Position numbers and translations under genes: made by a program. Under the pieces are notes generated by a model. It searched no databases. It was not told where the DNA came from and worked only from the letters and a program-made list of their open reading frames with translations. Below, in pieces: positions 59,865 through 64,000 of a DNA stretch of 64,000 nucleotides. Each line of letters opens with the position of its first letter. Positions within the stretch are counted from its first letter, which is position 1. The stretch is from Rhizobacter sp. SG703 (GTDB taxonomy: Bacteria; Pseudomonadota; Gammaproteobacteria; Burkholderiales; Burkholderiaceae_C). The stretch lies in NCBI RefSeq assembly GCF_012275445.1, contig NZ_JAAZQK010000009.1:124001-188000 (forward strand), given 5' to 3'.

Positions 59865-60926
59865 ATGCCCATGTCCATCCGCTCCGCTTTGCCCGCGCTG
59901 GCCGCAGCCCTGCTGTTCGGCGCCAGCACGCCGTTCGCCAAGGTCCTGGTCGGGGACATGCCGCCGTTGCTGCTGGCCGGACTTCTCTACCTGGGCAGCG
60001 GACTGGGGCTGGGCGTGCTCCTGCTTCTGCGGCGGGCCCGAGACGCTCATGCTGCGCAGGCGCTGCGCATCTCACGCGGGGATATGCCGTGGCTGCTGGG
60101 GGCCATCGTCTTCGGTGGCGTCGTGGGACCCACCCTGCTGATGTGGGGCCTGGGCCAGACCTCCGGCGCCACGGCGTCGCTGCTTCTGAACGTTGAAGGT
60201 GTCCTGACGGCCGTCATCGCCTGGATCGTGTTCAAGGAAAACGCCGATCGCCAGATCGTCATCGGCATGGTGGCCATCGTTGCTGGCGGTGTCTTGCTCT
60301 CATGGGCGCCGGGGGGCGGGATGCTTTCGCCTGGCGCTTTGCTCATCGTCGGCGCCTGCCTCAGCTGGGCCATCGACAACAACCTGACCCGGAAAGTGTC
60401 GACGAACGACGCGATGGTCGTGGCTTGCATCAAGGGCTTGCTAGCAGGCGCCTGCAATACCGGCCTGGCATGGGTGTCCGGGGCGACGCTGCCGGCGTGG
60501 TCGACGGTCGGCGCCAGCCTGGCGATCGGGATGCTGGGCTACGGCCTGAGTCTGACGCTGTTCGTCGTCGGACTCCGAACGCTCGGCACCGCGCGTACCG
60601 GGGCCTACTTCTCGGTAGCGCCACTGTTCGGCGTCGTCATTTCGCTGGTGCTGTGGCCGGAGCTCCCGTCCGCATCGTTCTGGGCAGCGTCAGCGCTGAT
60701 GGCCGTCGGCGTCTGGCTGCATGTTCGAGAACGGCACGAGCACGAGCACACGCATGAGCCGCTCGAGCACGCGCATCCGCATCGACACGACGCGCATCAC
60801 CAGCACGAGCATGACTTTCCGTGGGACGGGAGCGAGCCGCATGTGCACCCTCATCGGCATGGCGTTCTGTCGCACCGGCACGCGCACTTTCCTGACATCC
60901 ACCACCGGCACGGGCATTCGCACTGA
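59865..60926 (+). CDS. EamA/DMT-family transporter with His-rich tail
   Basis: A 353-residue inner-membrane protein with ten predicted transmembrane segments arranged as two EamA repeats (LPALAAALLFGASTPFAKVL in the first; ALLIVGACLSWAIDNNLTRK in the second). The last 65 residues are hydrophilic and contain 24 histidines in HxH and HxHxH patterns, strongly suggesting metal binding. Divergence from chrB, with a shared candidate operator, suggests metal-linked expression. The transported substrate is unknown; a metal ion or metal-chelate role is only inferred. A second start codon lies six bases downstream (MSIRSAL). Confidence 0.82.
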   Translation: MPMSIRSALPALAAALLFGASTPFAKVLVGDMPPLLLAGLLYLGSGLGLGVLLLLRRARDAHAAQALRISRGDMPWLLGAIVFGGVVGPTLLMWGLGQTSGATASLLLNVEGVLTAVIAWIVFKENADRQIVIGMVAIVAGGVLLSWAPGGGMLSPGALLIVGACLSWAIDNNLTRKVSTNDAMVVACIKGLLAGACNTGLAWVSGATLPAWSTVGASLAIGMLGYGLSLTLFVVGLRTLGTARTGAYFSVAPLFGVVISLVLWPELPSASFWAASALMAVGVWLHVRERHEHEHTHEPLEHAHPHRHDAHHQHEHDFPWDGSEPHVHPHRHGVLSHRHAHFPDIHHRHGHSH

Positions 60927-60980
60927 GCTCCGTGCGACGCCGGGAAGCAGCGATGCATCGGGGTTCGCACCGGACGGGGT

Positions 60981-62102
60981 TCACACCGAGTTGGCGGTAC
61001 TGATGCGGGTGAGGACGGCCCTGCAGGCGTTCAGGTAGTGCAAGCTGGCGCGCAGGTTTGCGCCGATGCGCGCATGGTTGCTCCACATGATCCGACCGAC
61101 GGGATCGAATCCGGCAACGGCCTGCGCCTGGCCCGTGCGCAGCGGGGCGGCCAGCGTCTCCACGTAGTCGGCGCGGGCACCCGCCGCGGCGGCGAGATCG
61201 GCCTCGGGCACGAAGCGCCTGAGGCGCCGTTCTGCGCGTGTCACGGCGGCTTGGGCGCTGGTCACACGGGCGGCGGTGATCCCGGCCTGCTTCGGGCTCC
61301 TGGCCGCGGCCTGTCGTCTGAGCGCCGTGGCGAGCATGCTGCGCTTGCGGTCGAGATCCTGCTGCAATCGGTCGACCTGCGTCTGTTCGTTCAGGGCGTC
61401 CGCATAGGCTTGCGTCTCGGCCTGGAAGAAGATGACCTGGTACCGCAGCACGGCCGACTCCTCAGGGGTCATGCCGATCAGCTCCGCGAAGGGACTGTCG
61501 GCCCTGGGCGTACCGTTCGCATTCATGTTCTGGTGGCCGCCATAGTGCTGGCTGAAATAGACCTGATGGGTCGTGGCGTTGACCACCAGCCGCGTGCCAC
61601 CGCCGCCCTCCATGCCCATCTCGTAATAGACCTGCCCGCCGGGCAGGTTGCCCTCCTGGTTGTCGTGCGTCGGCGTGGCAGGGCGGATGTGCACGCTCGA
61701 CGTCAGGTCGATCAATCGCGCCTTGAGTTCGGGGTGTACCGCGTTGGCATTCGCCAGGTCCAGTTGCTTGATCACGCGCGGATCGTGGTGGACGTTGATG
61801 ACGGTGATCGCGGACAGGTTGGAGTAGCTCGACAGGGCGTAGTGGTCGGTTTCGAGTTCGTCGAGGAACGCTGCGTTGTCGTGCATCCAGGCGTGATAAG
61901 GCGCCACGCGCTGCGCCACGTCGTGGCGTTCGAGTTGCGCGGGGGGCTGCATCGCGCGACCGAACGAGGCCGCCATCGAGCGAAGCTGGGCCTGCATGCG
62001 CGGTGACCTGTCGATGAGCGCTTGCAGCCCCTGAGGGCGAGCGGTCGCCGCCGTCGGCGCTGCATCGGCCGCCGGCTTCAGTGTCTTTTCTGCACGCTGC
62101 AT
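60981..62102 (-). CDS. Unclassified protein, possibly secretion-associated
   Basis: A 373-residue protein with no signal peptide or membrane segment. The N-terminal segment GLQALIDRSPRMQAQLRSMAASFGRA resembles the short SPR-QL motif seen in proteins linked to extracellular contractile injection systems, though this is from memory and tentative. The middle (residues 130-210) is Gly-, His- and Asn-rich and includes TTHQVYFSQHYGGHQN. A long basic coiled coil follows (about residues 245-320). No ribosome-binding site is clear. No injection-system genes are present in this window. Function not assigned. Confidence 0.55.
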   Translation of the reverse strand: MQRAEKTLKPAADAAPTAATARPQGLQALIDRSPRMQAQLRSMAASFGRAMQPPAQLERHDVAQRVAPYHAWMHDNAAFLDELETDHYALSSYSNLSAITVINVHHDPRVIKQLDLANANAVHPELKARLIDLTSSVHIRPATPTHDNQEGNLPGGQVYYEMGMEGGGGTRLVVNATTHQVYFSQHYGGHQNMNANGTPRADSPFAELIGMTPEESAVLRYQVIFFQAETQAYADALNEQTQVDRLQQDLDRKRSMLATALRRQAAARSPKQAGITAARVTSAQAAVTRAERRLRRFVPEADLAAAAGARADYVETLAAPLRTGQAQAVAGFDPVGRIMWSNHARIGANLRASLHYLNACRAVLTRISTANSV

Positions 62103-62227
62103 GCCGCGTTGTAGCGCGCCCGGCTTTGCACGGCACTCGGTAAATTGCTGATTCGTGGGGGCGGAAATGCTGAACCGGCCTCAATGACGCCATGAGGCAT
62201 CAACAGGGAGGAGGTGGGACAGGTGAC

Positions 62228-62317
62228 GAGCCTTACCCCCGGCACTGGTCGCGACAGTTAGGGCTGCTTCGTTCCCGACCTGACCCGGTTGGCCGTGCTT
62301 CCATGCGGGGAGGCCCG
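62228..62317 (-). ncRNA. ffs: 4.5S signal recognition particle RNA
   Basis: On the minus strand the helix-8 core GGTCAGGTCGGGAACGAAGC is followed by AGCC, matching the universal SRP RNA domain IV with its GGAA tetraloop. One stem pair differs from E. coli by a compensatory C-G to G-C swap. The ends GGGCCTCCCC and GGGGGTAAGGCTC pair to close the hairpin. Length is about 90 nucleotides. The RNA binds Ffh to target membrane proteins. A -10 TACAAT lies just upstream at 62327-62332. It sits between the unclassified gene and the PurM-like gene, near dnaX. Ends are accurate to a few bases. Confidence 0.93.
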
Positions 62318-62326
62318 TCGCGGCGG

Positions 62327-62332
62327 ATTGTA
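62327..62332 (-). promoter_or_regulatory. ffs promoter -10
   Basis: TACAAT on the minus strand, about 10 bases before the inferred 5' end of the SRP RNA. The -35 would fall at the 3' end of the PurM-like gene and is weak. Confidence 0.5.
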
Positions 62333-62352
62333 GGCGACGGGTGATGCCCTTC

Positions 62353-63474
62353 TCAGCGCAGCTGCAAAGAATCGTCGCCGAATTCGATGTTCAGCGGCTC
62401 GATCAGCAGCCGCTTCGGGCCGGCTTCCACCGCGCCCGCCACCATCGCCTTCACGCCTGCGGCCTCGGCCACCTCCACCGTGCGCTGCGCATCTTCCGCC
62501 TTCACGAAGATCGCAAAGCCCGCGCCCATGTTCAGCGTGCTGTAGGCCTCTTGATCGTCCTGCTTCGCATGCTGCTGGATGAACTTCAGCACCGGCGTCA
62601 CCTCGGGCACGCTGTGGATGCGGTACGTGTGCGCCGCCGGGTGACGCAGCAGCTTGCGCCAGCCGTGGCCGGTGATGTTGGCGCAGTAGTGCGGCTGGAT
62701 GCCGGCCTTGTACAGCGCCTCGGTCACCGGCGAATACAGCACCGTCGGCGCCAGCAGCGCCTCGCCGTAGCTCAGCCCCGGCGACACCTCGGTCAGGTAG
62801 CCCTTCGGCAGCCGCTCCACCAGCTTGCGCGCCAGGCTCAGCCCGTTCGCATGGATGCCGCTCGACGCCAGCAGCACGATCGCATCGCCCGGCGCCAGCT
62901 TGTCGCCCACCGACAGCCGCTCCTTCGGGTTGATCAGCCCGGTGCAGCTCGCCGCCAGGTCGATGCGGCCTTCGGCCACGATGCCGGCCAGCGCCGGCGT
63001 CTCGCCGCCGCCCCAGGCCACCTGGCAGGTGTCGCACGCGGCCTTCCAGCCGGCCACCAGCGCCTGCGCGCGCTGCGCGTCGGAAAACCAGTCGGAACCG
63101 CCGGCGGCCCAGTAGGCCTGCACCACCAGCGGCGTCGCGCCGACGGTGATCAGGTCGTTGATCGCCATCGCGATCGTGTCCTGCGCAATGCCGGCGTAGT
63201 AGCTCTTGCCGGTCAGTGCCTTCATCTCGTCGGCCACCAGCGCCTTCGAGCCCAGGCATTCGACGATCGATGCCAGATAGAACGGGCCGACGTCGACCAC
63301 GTAGGCCGATTCGCCGCGCGAAGCCTCGACCTCGCTGAATCCGTGGGCTCCCAGGTGCGCGCCGGTCGCCTTTGCGGCGCGCTGGGCGGCCACCTTCAGC
63401 GGGTCGATCAGGTCGTAGTTGACGCCGGCCTGTTCGTAGCTGAGCGTGTCGGGGGATGCGGGGGTGGATTTCAT
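62353..63474 (-). CDS. PurM-like (AIR synthase-related) protein
   Basis: A 373-residue member of the PurM/PurL ATP-binding fold. Shared landmarks are LSYEQAGVNYDLIDPLK, AMAINDLITVGATPL, VAWGGGETPALAG, SSGIHANGLSLARKL and the C-terminal TLNMGAGFAIFV. The usual PurM substrate loop (SGTDGVGTKLKLA in typical enzymes) is replaced by YLASIVECLGSKALVAD, and GGGLxENxPR by GHGWRKLLRHP. It is therefore a divergent paralogue and may not make aminoimidazole ribotide. A canonical PurM would be expected elsewhere in the genome. It is divergent from dnaX and upstream of ffs on the same strand. Confidence 0.75.
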   Translation of the reverse strand: MKSTPASPDTLSYEQAGVNYDLIDPLKVAAQRAAKATGAHLGAHGFSEVEASRGESAYVVDVGPFYLASIVECLGSKALVADEMKALTGKSYYAGIAQDTIAMAINDLITVGATPLVVQAYWAAGGSDWFSDAQRAQALVAGWKAACDTCQVAWGGGETPALAGIVAEGRIDLAASCTGLINPKERLSVGDKLAPGDAIVLLASSGIHANGLSLARKLVERLPKGYLTEVSPGLSYGEALLAPTVLYSPVTEALYKAGIQPHYCANITGHGWRKLLRHPAAHTYRIHSVPEVTPVLKFIQQHAKQDDQEAYSTLNMGAGFAIFVKAEDAQRTVEVAEAAGVKAMVAGAVEAGPKRLLIEPLNIEFGDDSLQLR

Positions 63475-63545
63475 CGGGGCGGGGGAGGTCGGTCGCGGGT
63501 CGGCAGCAAGCCGAAACCGCGATTATCGGATACCGCAGGCCCCCG

Positions 63546-63551
63546 TAGAAT
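63546..63551 (+). promoter_or_regulatory. Putative dnaX -10 hexamer (leaderless arrangement)
   Basis: TAGAAT ends exactly 6 bp before the dnaX ATG at 63558. Confidence 0.4.
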
Positions 63552-63557
63552 GCCCCG

Positions 63558-64000
63558 ATGTCTTACCTCGTCCTGGCCCGCAAATACCGCCCGCGTGACT
63601 TCGAAGGCCTCGTCGGCCAGGAGCACGTCGTGCAGGCGCTGGCCAACGCGCTGACGCAGCAACGCCTGCACCACGCCTACCTGTTCACCGGCACGCGCGG
63701 TGTCGGCAAGACCACCGTCTCGCGCATCCTCGCGAAATCGCTCAACTGCACCGGCGCCGACGGGCAGGGCACCATCACCGCGCACCCCTGCGGCGTGTGC
63801 GATGCCTGCCGCGACATCGACAGCGGCCGCTTCGTCGACTACGTCGAGCTGGACGCAGCCTCCAACCGCGGCGTCGAAGAGATCTCGCAGCTGCTCGACC
63901 AGGCCGTCTACAAGCCGGTGGTCGGCCGCTTCAAGGTCTACATGATCGACGAAGTCCACATGCTGTCGAACACCGCGTTCAACGCGATGCTGAAGACGCT
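63558..64000 (+). CDS. dnaX: DNA polymerase III subunits gamma/tau, 5' part
   Basis: The first 147 codons of the clamp-loader ATPase; the gene runs off the right end of the window. Residues 1-40 (MSYLVLARKYRPRDFEGLVG) are typical. Walker A is GTRGVGKT (45-52). Zinc-binding cysteines are Cys64, Cys78, Cys81 and Cys84. Walker B is YMIDEVHML (about 128-136). The ELDAASNRGVEEI segment is also conserved. The frameshift site that separates gamma from tau in some bacteria would be downstream and cannot be checked. There is no ribosome-binding site; a -10-like hexamer is 6 bp upstream. Confidence 0.96.
   Translation, partial: MSYLVLARKYRPRDFEGLVGQEHVVQALANALTQQRLHHAYLFTGTRGVGKTTVSRILAKSLNCTGADGQGTITAHPCGVCDACRDIDSGRFVDYVELDAASNRGVEEISQLLDQAVYKPVVGRFKVYMIDEVHMLSNTAFNAMLKT

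Noticed and set aside
62218-62320. A possible tRNA gene suggested by paired GC-rich segments
   Set aside because: The sequence contains the SRP RNA domain IV core with its GGAA tetraloop and lacks tRNA T-loop and anticodon features.

Overview
The window is a GC-rich (roughly two-thirds G+C by eye) chromosomal segment from a betaproteobacterium of the order Burkholderiales. Gene content and order (surE-pcm-nlpD-rpoS-rlmD; carAB-greA; yhbY/rlmE-ftsH-folP-glmM; pstSCAB-phoUBR; rpmE2-rho-trxA; ffs-dnaX) fit the Rubrivivax/Leptothrix/Methylibium (Sphaerotilaceae-like) group. The genus is an inference. No rRNA, tRNA, CRISPR array, insertion sequence or integrase was seen.

Layout. 1-1.9 kb: a LuxR-type response regulator and a quinone oxidoreductase, both on the minus strand. 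2.0-7.1 kb: surE, pcm, nlpD, rpoS and rlmD, covering stress and stationary-phase functions. 7.1-9.3 kb: a Bax-inhibitor-1 membrane protein, an HbpS/GlcG-like protein and the bfd/bfr iron-storage pair. 9.3-20.7 kb: housekeeping genes carA, carB, greA, a DUF4149 membrane protein, yhbY, rlmE, ftsH, folP and glmM. 20.7-28.1 kb: a complete phosphate regulon, pstSCAB-phoU-phoB-phoR, with a divergent fasciclin lipoprotein. Pho boxes can be read on both strands of the shared intergenic region. 28.1-32.1 kb, minus strand: a GT-C-like membrane protein, rpmE2, rho and trxA. 32.2-38.1 kb: an AddB/AddA-type helicase-nuclease pair. 38.2-44.7 kb: a kinase cluster of a pseudokinase-HDOD protein, an intact kinase-HDOD-GAF protein, a small DUF2177 membrane protein and a low-GC stand-alone kinase.

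44.9-64 kb is more accessory. It holds a LysR regulator divergent from a secreted alpha/beta hydrolase and a GH3 lipoprotein glucosidase behind a LacI-type operator. A four-gene minus-strand operon follows (two monohaem proteins, a small subunit and a GMC flavoprotein with an Fe-S cysteine motif) that looks like a periplasmic sugar or alcohol dehydrogenase complex. Next come a tautomerase and TetR divergent pair sharing an operator, then a chromate operon chrB-chrA followed by a decayed chrC. A transporter with a very histidine-rich tail diverges from chrB, and an unclassified protein follows. The window ends with the 4.5S SRP RNA gene, a non-canonical PurM-like protein and the 5' part of dnaX.

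The most notable items are the chrC superoxide dismutase remnant, the pseudokinase/kinase HDOD tandem beside a low-GC kinase, the predicted Pho control of the fasciclin gene, the GMC/two-cytochrome operon, and a recurring -10 hexamer placed exactly 6 bp before the ATG of four genes, which suggests leaderless transcripts.
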